Origin: Erinaceus europaeus
Lineage: Eukaryota > Chordata > Mammalia > Eulipotyphla > Erinaceidae
Direction: 5' to 3'
DNA: 64,000 nucleotides
NCBI RefSeq assembly: GCF_950295315.1
Contig: NC_080179.1
Span: 69,439,115-69,503,114, forward strand
Shown here: positions 52,430 through 63,756 of the stretch, piece after piece
Layout: each line of letters begins with the position of its first letter
How positions within the stretch are numbered: the stretch's first letter is position 1
The notes under the pieces: model-generated
The model's database searches: none
Seen by the model: only the letters and a program-made list of their open reading frames with translations
Told to the model about the DNA's origin: nothing
Position numbers and translations under genes: made by a program

Positions 52430-54280
52430 AAATTTTTTCCTTAGTTTACAATCCCAAATGCACAGCCTCCTTAATTTCCAGAAAAAAAGTGACAAGGGAG
52501 GGTTTAAGTGAAATGAACTTATGGTTTCCAACTTTAGGCTCTAGTCAAATTGGGCAATGGTGCATTTTTTATATCTTACTGGTTCACTTTAAATTTAAAC
52601 ATATAATGTGTAATGAGAGAAGATTAATAATAAAACAGCCAGTAACTAAAGGAACGTCAAATTGACTTCTTTATTATAATCTGTCAAACTGGTAATTGAT
52701 AGATAATGTGGAAAGGCTGCTAGAAATTTAGAGAGAAACCAGACTATATTTCCAAGTGGAATTAGAAATGAGTTACGTGAAATATTAAACCCGAAGCCGT
52801 TCAAAAGGATCACTTTATTATTGGTATTCTTTTGCTGAAATTTTTATTTTAACTATTAACTTGATGGGCATCTTTCTTCTGCCAACTCAAATATAATAAT
52901 TCAATCCTAAAGTTATAAAGATGTGATTCTAGTTTAGTCCTCAGTGGTTCACTTGATAATTTTTTGAAACCTCAGAAACTTTACCTAATAGGCATTCAGG
53001 AAATATTTCTTGGACAGATACTTATGGTTTTATTAAGTGAAACTCAATATAATCATTGAAGACATTTTTCCCCTAGTTGTATTTCCTTTTCTGTCTCTTC
53101 TCTCCCTTCACCTTCCTCTCCTCCCTCTTCTTCATCAATTAACTTTCAATCGCTTCCTATTTGTTACTTTCATTTCTATTATCCTTTTATGTCTTCTATT
53201 CAAGTGGTTTTGTTCCTTAGAAGTTGGTCCCTCAGACCCTGGTGGACATTGAAATGTGTCACTGGGATTCATTGAGGTGAGGTTGTGAACCCCCGAGCTA
53301 GTTGAATGAACCGCACTGATTCTCCTAACATAGTGACTGACATTTCCATGACTATGTTCATCTGGAGTGAATTTTCTATAATCCCCCATCTTGGTAGATA
53401 TGAATACACTTACTTCAATATGTTCTGTAAACCATTTGCATTTGGATAACTGTCCAACCTGGAATTTTGAAGAGATTACGGAAATTGAAACAATACAGTG
53501 TGAAATAATACATTTTACACAATGGGAGATCCTACTAATGGCTCAATGTAATCTATCCATTGTATTGTGGTCCTGTGTTCTCTAAGGAGTGTCTGAAAAT
53601 GATGAGATAGTTCTTTATCAAAACTGACATTTGTCCCCCAAAATCCCAGGGAAGGTATTAGTTGCAAAACAGATCAGGGTCTCTTTAATTTCATCTTGCT
53701 TGCAGCACATTTCTCTGACTAGAATCACTGCAGCCCTGAGATGAACATTCTCTTCAGAGGGTGCCCCAGAGTCCTTGGTTGGAGAATATGCTCTGTGTAG
53801 TCTAAGTTTCAAAGGACAGGGAAAGCAGTACTCCTTGACTCAAGAGCCCATAAGCAGGATTTACTACAAGTCTTTCTAGTTCTACTTCTTGCTTAAGTTT
53901 TTTCTCTCCCCTTTCTACTATTTACTCTCCTTCCTGCCATCATCAGAGTGACTTAGATACCTGAGAACTCTTCCTAACCTTCATTGCCCCATTTACTACT
54001 CAGACCTGTTCTCCTCAGTTTCATTTATCTTCGCTAACTAGACATAATACAAACTGAAGTCTTCACTGTAAAATTCCTCGCTATATACAGACCTCTTCAT
54101 TGGAGATGCAGTTGAATTGGGTATGCTTTGTTTCCCTGTTTCAAAGTTAAAAATAATGATAATAATAGTCTAGCTAATTTTTACTCAGGTTGGAAAATCA
54201 GTTTATAACTTTTACATGATTTACATTTCTCCTTTCTGTCATAACAACAATGAACAATTTTTAGTGGAAAAAATCATAGT
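52430..54280. other. Repeat-poor unclassified DNA
   Basis: About 1.85 kb without a recognisable lineage-specific insertion. Small frames on both strands (53037-53389, 53391-53585, 53618-53812) have no recognisable domain. Possible conserved noncoding content; not an exon as far as I can see. Confidence 0.4.
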
Positions 54281-54282
54281 GG

Positions 54283-54475
54283 AGCCAGGTGGTGGTGCAC
54301 TTGGTTGCGAGTACAAATTTTAGTGTGCAGAGACCTGGGTTTGAGTCCCTTCCCCCACCTGTGTGTGTGTGTATGTGGGAGGGGGCATCTCATGCACCAT
54401 ACCCCACCAACTGGATGGTAAACCATTAACCCTCTCCCCAATAAAATGATTTAAAACAACAATACTAACAGTAAT
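54283..54475 (+). repeat. ERI-related SINE (type B)
   Basis: GGAGCCAGGTGGTGGTGCACTTGGTTG head, GACCTGGGTTTGAGTCCC, CCCCACCTG and a (GTGT)n expansion. The normal CT-rich body is replaced by a short unrelated stretch before AATAAAATG. Confidence 0.8.
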
Positions 54476-54517
54476 AAAATAATAAATAAAGGAAAAAGTA
54501 AAATGTAAGTCATATAA

Positions 54518-55966
54518 TTGTTATTATTTATTTAAAAAAAGGAAAGATTGACAAAACCATAGGATAAGAGGGGTACAACTCCACACAATTCCCACCACCA
54601 GAACTCTGTATCCCACCCCCTCCCCTGATACAGCTTTCCTATTCTTTATCCCTCTGGGAGTATGGACCCAAGGTCATTGTGGGATGCAGAAGGTGGAAAG
54701 TCTGGCTTCTGTAATTGATTCCCTGCTGAACATGTACTTGACAGGTCGAGCCATACTCCCAGCCTGCCTCACTCTTTCTCTAGCGGTGCAGGGTTCTAGG
54801 GAATCAGAGCTCCAGGACACATCGGTGGGGTCGTCTGTCCAGGAAAGTCTGGTCGGCATCAGGCTAGCATCTGGGAACCTGGTGGCTGAAAAGAGAGTTA
54901 ACATATAAAGCCAAGCAAGTTGCTGACTAATCATGAACCTAAAGGCTGGAGTAATGCAGAGGAAGAGTTCGGGGCGTCTCCTTTCTGTAGATAGCTAGTA
55001 GGCATATTTCAGTTATATTCCAAAGGACCTGTGGCTATATATATATTTCCTCTGAGCCTGAAATCTGATATGCAGGTGCATCCTTAGTTATTATCTTGGG
55101 AGATGATATCATGGCTGGTAAAAGGACCAGAAAGCTGGATCTCGAAAGAGAGTAGCTCCCAAATATAGGAAATGTGTATAAATATTGTTGACTGTAAACG
55201 CCATCGATCTGATTTTATCTGGAGCCTATATTCAGCTTAGGAGCCTATGTGACCTCTGCATCCCTGTAGATCTGAGCTCACATTCTGTGGTCATGAGTAG
55301 GAACATTCCAAGCTGCCCCAATATAAGGACCTATCTTCCTCAGGTACAGCATAGAGTATGTTGTCCAGCCTCCCTTCAGAGGATGGAATATTCTCTACCA
55401 TTGTTGATCCAAGTTGGGGGCAAGGTCCTATGGGGGTCCACACAGGAGTATGTTTTATTGTTCCTGATATAGAAGACTGGTAACAATGGAGAGAGGCATT
55501 TATTTGAGGTCTAGGCCCATATGTCTGTTTGGGAATCTCAGTACTCCCTGACTAGGGCCCCAGCTGATGGGGTGGCCTGAGAGTGACTAAAGAATCATCA
55601 TTAAAGTATGCCAGTCTCTTACCCTTATTCAGCTTATGCAGTCCTTGCTTTGATAAGAATAGCTTGGGAGTGAGTGAGGAAAATATAATAGGAAATAGGT
55701 GAGGAGGGTATCTAAGTCTAAGTAGACACTATTTCATTATGAACTTCATACTGACTCACTGCAGACTATTGTGTACTTTTGCTTTCAGGTATATATTTTG
55801 CCCTAATTTATGGATACATGTGAACATATGCTCTATCTCATGGGACCTGGTCAATATTTAGGTTTTGAGACTTTGTTGGGAAGTGAACTACCTGGAATGG
55901 ATTTAGAGAATCCTATGAAAAGAAAGGTCTCACCCGAGTAATGAGGGTGAAGGGTTGACATTCCAT
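54518..55966 (-). mobile_element. Family X retroposon, longest copy (~1.45 kb)
   Basis: The minus strand runs from ATGGAATGTCAACCC (55966) to the A/T-rich tail at about 54518-54555. The copy at 40649 starts at the same base, so this is probably the true 5' end of the family. There is no frame over about 95 residues, and frames differ between copies, so it is noncoding. A polyadenylation-like ATAAATAAA precedes the tail in most copies. The origin is unknown: a second L1 lineage's 3' UTR or a retroposed noncoding RNA. Confidence 0.85.
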
Positions 55967-56640
55967 GCCTGGCGTCTCTGGACACAGTCTGAAGTGAAGC
56001 ATACTGAGGTGGTACTCGTTGCGTTTATTAGGTTGGGATCAGCAGATGCAATATCATTTGGTATGAACTGAGAGAAACTTGCAGGAAAGTGAGCCCCACT
56101 CTAGATGTTCCAGGACTGGGGAAATATAGGCTCTATAGAGGAAGTGGGAGATTCCTACTGTCTTAGGGTTTAAGAAGGCAATAGGTAATTATTGCTATAA
56201 CCATATTATTTGGCAATTGGGTTAACTTTGAAAGAATCCCTTTGTTAGGTTTTGCTCTATCATACACAACATTACTATAATTTATGTTCTTTGATAGTAT
56301 TAGTATATAGCTGTGCCACCAGTTGCTTCTGTTCTCCCTGGTCTAAACTTTTAAGATAGTCTACATATCAAAGACTCAGTCTATGGTCTTATAATTTATG
56401 TTAAACTGTTATTTTGATTTAAAAACAAGAATCAATTTGTGCTTGAAAAACAAAATTTAGAATCTGTGGAAATTTTATTCTATAAATATTAGTAATTCAC
56501 TATAGAGCAACTTGGCAAGTGCAATTTGCCATAAAATAATATATTTCTGAGACTCAGTAACAGAACTGAGCTGTCAATAGTGTGCAATTGATTCATCTTC
56601 CCAGCTGAATCCAATCTAGGTTTAAAAATGTCATTTCTGG
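55967..56640. other. Unclassified; LTR-like terminus next to family X
   Basis: The minus strand of 55967-56040 reads AATAAA (56023-56028), then about 55 bases, then a CA end (…GACGCCAGGC/CA) directly before the X 5' end. This resembles R-U5 of an LTR, but I cannot find the opposite end or a target duplication. The rest is AT-rich without signature. Confidence 0.35.
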
Positions 56641-56673
56641 AATAATTCTAACAAGGTCAAGAGCTACCACACT

Positions 56674-58420
56674 AGGTCTGAGCTAGCAATCCATGGTCAC
56701 AGCTAGGAACATTCTAGGCTGCACTCATTTCAGGACCCGTTTTCTTCCAGTGGTGGAGTATGTTGACCCAGCCACCCTTCAGAGAGGGGGGAGCAGTCCC
56801 TGTTGTTCTACATTGAAGGCAAGGTCCTGGAGAGACCCGCAAGAGAGTTTATGATGTTATTCCTCATGGAGATGACCAGTGATGGTGGAAAGTGGGATCT
56901 GTTAAAGGTCTAGTCCCATCTAGTCCCATCATATCTATGTGGGAATCCGAGTATTCCCTGACTAGAGCCAAGGATGTTGGGGTGGCCCGGTAGTGATCCA
57001 TCAGTAAAGTGTGCTGGCCTCTTGCCCTCATCCAGCTTTTTCAGTCCTTACTTTATCTGGCATGGCTGGATTTAGAGTAATTGAGGTAAATGAAATAGGA
57101 AATAGATGAGGAGCGTATCTAGGTCTAAGTAGAAACTATTTGATTAGGTACTTTATGGTGTCTTTTTAAGGTCTCTCTACTTGCTTGCTACACTTATTGA
57201 GTCACTGCGACTACTGTGAACTTTTACTTTAAGGTGTATATATTTCCCCTTACTTATGGACAGATGTGCACTTATTCTCTATCTCATGGGCTCTGGTCTA
57301 CATCTAGGTTCTGTGTCTTTGTTACGAAGTGGAATGCGAGCTCAGACCTACAAGGATGCAGAGGTTACACAGGCTCCTGTGCTAACTATGAATAGACATG
57401 GGACCTGATTAGACTGATGGAATTTACAGTTAATGATTTTTAAAATTTTTTTTTTATTTTTTAAATATTTATTTATTCCCTTTTGTTGCCCTTGTTGTTT
57501 TATTGTTTTAGTTATTATTGTTGTTGTCATTGTTGGATAGGATAGAGAGAAATGGAGAGAGGAGGGGAAGACAGAGAGGAGGAGAGAAAGATAGACACCT
57601 GCAGACCTGCTTCACCGACTGTGAAGCGGCTTCCCTGCAGGTGGGGAGCCGGGGTTCGAACCGGGATCCTTATGCCAGTCCTTGTGCTTTGCGCCACCTG
57701 CGCTTAACCCGCTGCGCTACAGCCCGACTCCCACAGTTAATGATTTTTATATACTCTTTCCATATTTGGGAGCTACTCTCTGCCCAGATCCAGCTTTCTA
57801 GTCCTATTCTCAACTCTTGACACCATGTCCCACGTTTAGCCAACACCTTTAAAAGACAACACCTTTAGCCCACCTACATGTTAGCTGTCAGGCTCAGGCA
57901 AAAATTAGTGAGTCATAGGCCTCTTGGAATATAACTAATATAGAGTTCCTAGCTTCTTCCAACATGAAGAGCCCAAATTTCCTCTGCTATATTCTTACCT
58001 CTAGGTTCCTGATTATTAAACAATTTGTTCTGCTTTATATCTAAATACTTTTTAGCCACCAAGTTACAGATGCTAGCTACCATGATGCCAACCTGACTTC
58101 CCTGGGCAGATGACCTCTCCAATGTGTCCTGGAACCCCAACTTCCCAGAGCCCTACCCCACCAGGGAAAGATAAAAAACAGACTGGGAGTATGGACTTAA
58201 CTATCAATGCCCATGTCCAGCAGAGATGCAGTTATAGAAACCAGACCTCCCACCTTTTGCACCCCCATAAAGGTTTTTGTTCCATATTCCCAGAGGGATA
58301 AGGAATAGGGAAACTTCCAATGGAGGAAAGATTGTGGTGGTGGGAATTGTATGGTGTTGTGCCCCTCTTATCCTACAATCTTGTCAATCATTATTAAATT
58401 GAAAAATAATAATAAAGAGA
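56674..58420 (+). mobile_element. Family X retroposon, older copy with 5' inversion
   Basis: 57336-58420 is X in plus orientation, ending TTGTCAATCATTATTAAATTG plus an A-rich tail. 56674-57331 is the next upstream part of X in inverted orientation. The two inner/outer ends share the complementary 15-mers TAGGTCTGAGCTAGC (56674-56688) and GCGAGCTCAGACCTA (57336-57350), one mismatch. An ERI SINE (57443-57732) is inserted. Confidence 0.87.
57443..57732 (-). repeat. ERI SINE, full length
   Basis: Perfect 17-bp target duplication ACAGTTAATGATTTTTA (57426-57442, 57733-57749). This is one of the least mutated copies. Confidence 0.96.
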
Positions 58421-58687
58421 GCTGCTACTCACTGTCACCATGATTGCCAAAGGGTAGGGAATTTTAGACCAAAAAAAGTTATTAAACCTAGATTTATATA
58501 AATCTAACTATGTGGCTAGTATACTATTTTTCTCAGACTCTGTTCCTGACCAAAGTAGGTCTTCAGAAATTGATATAGGGACTCTATCTTTGTAATCCTG
58601 TTTTTTTTTAATTGCTTGATTGAAACAACTTCTAGGCAGACCTAGGTGCCAACCTCTGAAATTCTCAGTCATTTCACTTACCTATTT

Positions 58688-58961
58688 TTTAAATATTTAT
58701 TTATTCCCTTTTGTTGCCCTTGTTGTTTTATTGTTGTAGTTATTGATGTCATTGTTGTTGGATAGGACAGAGAGAAATGGAGAGAGGAGGGGCAGACAGA
58801 GAGGGGGAGATAAAGATATAGACACCTGCAGACCTGCTTCACAGCCTGTGAAGCGACTCCCCTGCAGGTAGGGAGCCCGGGACTGGAAGTGGGATCCTTA
58901 TGGCTGTCCTTGTGCTTTGCGCCACCTACGCTTAACCTGCTGCGCTACTGCCCAACTCCCT
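58688..58961 (-). repeat. ERI SINE, full length
   Basis: Target duplication CTTACCTATTT (58677-58687, 58962-58972). Confidence 0.93.
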
Positions 58962-59229
58962 CTTACCTATTTCTTTTTTCTATCCATCATTTTTTTCTTA
59001 TTTTCTCAGTGAAAATATCATATTGAGAAATTCCATTTTCTATATTATCCTTCCTCTTGCACTGTCATTGGAAGATAAAGTGATTTAAAAAGGAGTGATC
59101 CTAAGCTTGTTATTTCTTGCTTATTAAACTTTTGCTTGACAGGAAGAAAACAGTCCATCTTTAGAGCTCAGTTTTCACCTGTGATTGTTGCTTGCATTGG
59201 ACAGTGTGTAGTTTTCAAATAGAAAGTTC

Positions 59230-59408
59230 TGGTGCTGGGTGGTGGGGCACCTGGTTAAATTCGTGAGTTTGAATGCATGCAAAAGGGTCAGCTCCCACCT
59301 GCAGGGGGGATGTTTCACAAAAGGTGCTGTGAATGTGTTTTTCCCTCTCCCTCTCTATATCTTATCTCCTTCTCAATTTCTTTCTGTCCTGTCTAAATAA
59401 ATAAATGA
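59230..59408 (+). repeat. ERI-related SINE (type B)
   Basis: TGCTGGGTGGTGGGGCACCTGGTTAAA head, CTCCCACCTGCAGGGGGGATG, CT-rich body and TAAATAAATAAATG tail. AAATAGAAAGTTCTG is at both ends. Confidence 0.88.
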
Positions 59409-59504
59409 AATAGAAAGTTCTGTTGTATAAGGCTGATCTAACAATATACACACCAGAATGCAATTTTATTTATTTATTTTTTCCTACTTAGAATTCATGA
59501 CTGT

Positions 59505-59694
59505 CCCCACCTGCAGGGGAGTCGCTTCACAGGCTGTGAAGCAGGTCTGCAGGTGTCTGTCTTTCTCTCCCCTTTTCTGTCTTCCCCTCCTCTCTCCATT
59601 TCTCTCTGTCCTACTGAACAACGACAACATCAGTAACTACAACAATAAAACAACAAGGGCGACAAAATAAATAAATATTAAAAAATTTTTAAAA
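59505..59694 (+). repeat. ERI SINE, 5'-truncated
   Basis: Starts at CCCCACCTGCAGGGGAGTCGC. Target duplication GAATTCATGACTGT (59491-59504) / GAATTTATGACTGT (59695-59708). Confidence 0.93.
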
Positions 59695-59709
59695 GAATTT
59701 ATGACTGTA

Positions 59710-60930
59710 TAGTTTGACAAGAAGCAAGAAGAAATGAAGCTTAAGATAGTTATCAACTGAAAGTATCCCTATTATTAAAGCACAGCTAGATTCTATTTAG
59801 GGGATTTAAAAAACCTGGAACTATATTATATAGAGATAGAGTTAGAGATATACATATACATATATTAGAACAAGACCAAGCATATATCATAATATTGATT
59901 CTTTGAAGTCCAGACTCAGATACAGTCCCAGGTTCCAGTAGTTTTGGGGCTAGAAGGATTTCTGTAAACATCTGCTCTGTCTGGAGTCCCTTGCCTTCCC
60001 CCCCTCCCAGCCCTCTTCTTGCTGTCTCCCCACCCAGTCCATGTCTGAGGTCTCACAGGCGAGCCCGCCAACTGCCTCAAATAGACTCCATCTGCTCACC
60101 ACATAATCTCTATTTAAATTGAGCTAAGTAAACACTTTTCCTGGGCAAACTGGGAACAGTTCTGAAGCAGAATTGTATGGAAACATCATCATCCCTCCCT
60201 ATTTCTTCTACAGCATTTGTTCCTGGTGTTTGCTATTCTTTGAGGACTTTTCAGATCATGCTGCAATTAGCTCTGCAGCTTTCACTTATTTTTAAAATGA
60301 TTATCTATGCAACACACACAGACACAGAGAACTCGTGATCATTTGATTTAGTCAGGGGAGTCAGTCCCAACAGATAATTAAGACTTCTTTACTTAGATAA
60401 ATCCTTCAGAGATTGAATTAGTACATTGAGTTACCTGCATTGATCTCACCCACCAGTGGGAGAGTGGGTGCCTTCGAGAAAGAAGACATTTGTATCTCTC
60501 TAATCTTTCCCACCTGGCCTCTGCATGCCTTGGCTCCTGGTCCCCATGTCCCCTAAATAACCCTATCAACGTGAAACTCACAATACTGTTTGTTTCAGTG
60601 GTCAATAGGAAAGCTGATCCCATTTGCCTGAGAAGTAGGCTGCACTTTGCCATTTCTAAATGAATGAGAGGGGATGTATGTCCAATCAAAGTCAAAGGGC
60701 ATTCCAGCCAGTTTCAGGAAGCAGAACTAATGGATCTTGAATTTCAATTTCCAGTGTATGTGTTAATCACAAAAATGTCTGACAGCAGATTGCGCACACA
60801 CATTTGAGTGTGCCTCAATTTTCTGGCCTCTTCTGGACCCTGTGGAATCATTCTGTTACAGAGGTTTCACTGCAATGCCATGAGAAGTTCTTGATTTGTT
60901 TCCATACAAAGTCCTTTTTATTTTTTTCAG
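59710..60930. other. Repeat-poor unclassified DNA
   Basis: No insertion recognised over 1.2 kb. 60100-60330 is AT-rich with TTTAAATTGAGC/TAAGTAAACA/ATGATTATC-type words reminiscent of conserved noncoding DNA. The minus-strand frame 60393-60695 has no recognisable domain. Confidence 0.4.
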
Positions 60931-61129
60931 TTGAGGTGTTAACGGGTTATAGCATAGTCTTTAACACATAAACACCACCTCTCATCTCCCCTTAATTGGT
61001 GGTTGTCTAGGAAACACAACTGGGAACCAATATCTCTTCATCCTGACCCTTTCTCACCTTCCTCAGAATCCTCTGTAGTGATGCTATACACCACTCCAGT
61101 CCAAGTTTCACCTTATAGCCTACCTTATT

Positions 61130-61560
61130 GTCCTTTCTTCTTAAGTTCCACCTATAAGTGATATCATTTGGTACTGGTATTTTTATTTCTGATGTGTTTC
61201 ACTCAGTATGATGCCTTCATGTTATGACCATAATATTGCAAAGAAGATGGTCTCATTATTTTTAATAGCTGCATTGTACTCCACTCTGTAATACATCACA
61301 ACAGCTTTAGCCATGCATCTGTTGTTGGGTATCTGGGCTGTTTCTCAGTTTGGGCTATTACAAACTGAGCCACTAGGAACATTGGTCTGCATAATAGGTA
61401 TTTTTAGAGAGGTGTTTTTGTTTTGCCTGGGTATATCGCTGGGGGTAGAATTCCTGGGTCCTAAGGTGAATCCTTTTCTAGAGTTCTGATGAATGTCTAA
61501 GCTCTTTTTCAATGGGGTCGGACCAACACTCTCTCTGGTCCCTTCCCTCCCCTCCCCTCC
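61130..61560 (-). mobile_element. Old L1 ORF2 C-terminal remnant
   Basis: ACCTATAAGTGATATCATTTGGTACTGG, TTTCACTCAGTATGATGCC, ACTCCACTCTGTAATACATCAC, CCATGCATCTGTTGTTGGG, GGGCTGTTTCTC and TATCGCTGGGGGTAGAATTCCTGGGTC form the reverse complement of the ORF2 end. It may extend back to about 60940. Confidence 0.88.
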
Positions 61561-61599
61561 TTCCCCAGATTCCTTCCCTCTTGTACAATACACGGCATA

Positions 61600-62065
61600 T
61601 TATAACTGATCATGGGAAAGAGACCAACTGCACCAGCCCTACCCTGCTTGAGCCACAGCACAACTCAGAATGAACGTCCTGTCTCAGAACCCCATCATTT
61701 TTCTTTTATTATTCTTTCATGGGCCAAATGCAATCTATGATTCATAATGATCTTGGAGGAGATGACCCCAGAGAAGAGTTTAGAGTGATAAAAGTGGATG
61801 CTGCCAGGAGTACTGGAGAATACTAATATTTAAAAGAGTAAGTAAAAAAAGAGAATTCCATGAAGAAAGCAGACATAATAAGAGAAATTATTTTCAGATA
61901 CTAGCAGAGGTCCTGTGGATTGTGCTGTCACTGTAGACAAAGAAAGTGATCAACATTTTGACATGCAGCTGCACAGTAGACTAATAGGAGCTAAATCATG
62001 TCCATTGGATTTAATGTTTGGAGTAAAGTTTAGTGATCCAGTGGAGAAAACAACTGAGCCTTGTT
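61600..62065. other. Unclassified DNA
   Basis: No repeat family or exon seen. Confidence 0.4.
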
Positions 62066-62069
62066 GAGA

Positions 62070-62170
62070 CAGCTTAACTGGAGAGTGTACTGCTTTGCCA
62101 TGTGAGCACCCTTGCCCCCACCACACTGAATAAAGTATGAAGTTTCCCTGCTGTGATCTCTTCCATTCAT

Positions 62171-62203
<33 letters not shown>

Positions 62204-62250
62204 ATCTCTCCCTATCTACTTCTCTATCTACAAAAAAAAATAAGAATAAA
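62070..62250 (+). repeat. Diverged SINE with expanded CT body
   Basis: AGACAGCTTAACTGGAGAGTGTACTGC is tRNA-head-like, followed by CCACCACACTG, an expanded (CT)n tract (62172-62203) and AAAAAAAAATAAG. Confidence 0.55.
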
Positions 62251-62259
62251 GAGAGGGCA

Positions 62260-63300
62260 GCTGATAAATTTGGACTGACTTTGCTTAATACTGAGCTGAT
62301 TGTGGTAATTTATTCATCTGGAAATAATTACTGAATACCAACAAATAATTACCAAACTAGTAAGAGAGAATATATGTATATTGATAATCATAAACAACTG
62401 ATAGCTTAGAGTCTCATTTGATATTGATAAATATGCATTTGTCTGGCTGTTAATGAATATGTGAACATTTGAATCTCTGGATTATTAAAATGCATGAGTT
62501 ACAATTTTGGCATGAAGTTCTTTGAACAAGGACCATTATTCAGCCTACATTACAGGAATACTTTATTCATTCTCGTGCAGACATCATGGAAATCCAAATC
62601 TTTTAACTGTATTACAAATGCTAAAAGCAGCCATGGGCTAGAACTTATGGGTGTGTCTTGAAAGAATCTTGTGAAATTGGGTCATATGTCAACTACACCA
62701 CTCAAACTGCTGTAACTGAGTTTGCTCTTTTACCTTCATGCTGTATGCATTACTGAAACAGCAGAGAAGAGGACTTAAATTTAAAAAAATCCATATGTGT
62801 AGAAAAGATCAACAGAGGAGCGTCTATAAAGTGTTATGAAATGATATCAGATAGACTACCTTCAAGATGCATCTCAAATCTTCCCTATTCATTTTCATTC
62901 ATCTACTATTTTACAGGTATTTTACAACTCTAGTAATAAATCCAAGAACAGCATGTCACACATGAAGATAGTTTATCCTTGTTCTAGCAAATGTTGGAAT
63001 TCACCTGCTGCTCACGATAATACCCATCACCCCCCTCTTTTTCTCTTTGAGAACAGGTGGCAGTCTTCACATCTCATTATAACATGTGAGCCAGAAACAT
63101 AACTCACTTCAAAAAAATTGTGTTGCTGGCCTTGAACTTGTTGACAAAGTGGATAGATTTCCTTTCTTCCCTCCGGCCACAGTGCTCTATAGGTCAGTGA
63201 CATTGTTGATTTAGGGACAGTTACAAAGCAAATCAAAGCAACAAAAGGGAAAGATTATTATAGAAAGAGAATTAAAAGAGATTGAGAAGATTTCAAAAAT
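62260..63300. other. Unclassified DNA
   Basis: AT-rich, about 1 kb. The minus-strand frame 63027-63236 has no recognisable domain. Confidence 0.4.
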
Positions 63301-63303
63301 GAG

Positions 63304-63305
63304 TA

Positions 63306-63347
<42 letters not shown>
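63304..63347. repeat. (TA)n microsatellite
   Basis: About 20 TA units with one TG interruption. Confidence 0.97.
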
Positions 63348-63349
<2 letters not shown>

Positions 63350-63459
63350 CATTTTGGGAGCTTAGTATAAAGTCAGCAAAAGAAGGAGTAGTGACAAAGA
63401 GAGATAAGCAGCTTTCAACAACTCCTAAGCACCTATTTAAGATAGAAGAGTGAGAATTC

Positions 63460-63756
63460 AGGAGTCGGGCTGTAGCACAGTGGGTTAAGCGCAGGTGGCG
63501 CTAAGCACAAGGACCCGCATAAGGATCCCGGTTCAAGCCCTGGCTCCCCACCTGCAGGTGTGCCGCTTCACAAGCGGTGAAACAGGTCTGCAGGTGTCTA
63601 TCTTTCTCTCCCTCTCTCTGTCTTCCCCCTCCCCTCTCCATTTCTCTCTGTCCTATCCAACAACAATGACAACAATAATAACTACAACAATAAAACAACA
63701 AGGGCAACAAAAGGGAATAAATAAATAAAAATAAATGTAAAAAAAATTTTAAAAAA
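63460..63756 (+). repeat. ERI SINE, full length
   Basis: Complete plus-strand element beginning GGAGTCGGGCTGTAGCACAG. The A-box-like head, B-box-like CCCGGTTCAAGCC and tail AACAACAAGGGCAACAAAAGGG are all present. Target duplication AGAAGAGTGAGAATTC (63444-63459, 63757-63772), perfect over 16 bases. Confidence 0.96.

Noticed and set aside
63460..63560. Functional tRNA gene
   Set aside because: The tRNA-like head belongs to an ERI SINE; no full cloverleaf with acceptor pairing follows.
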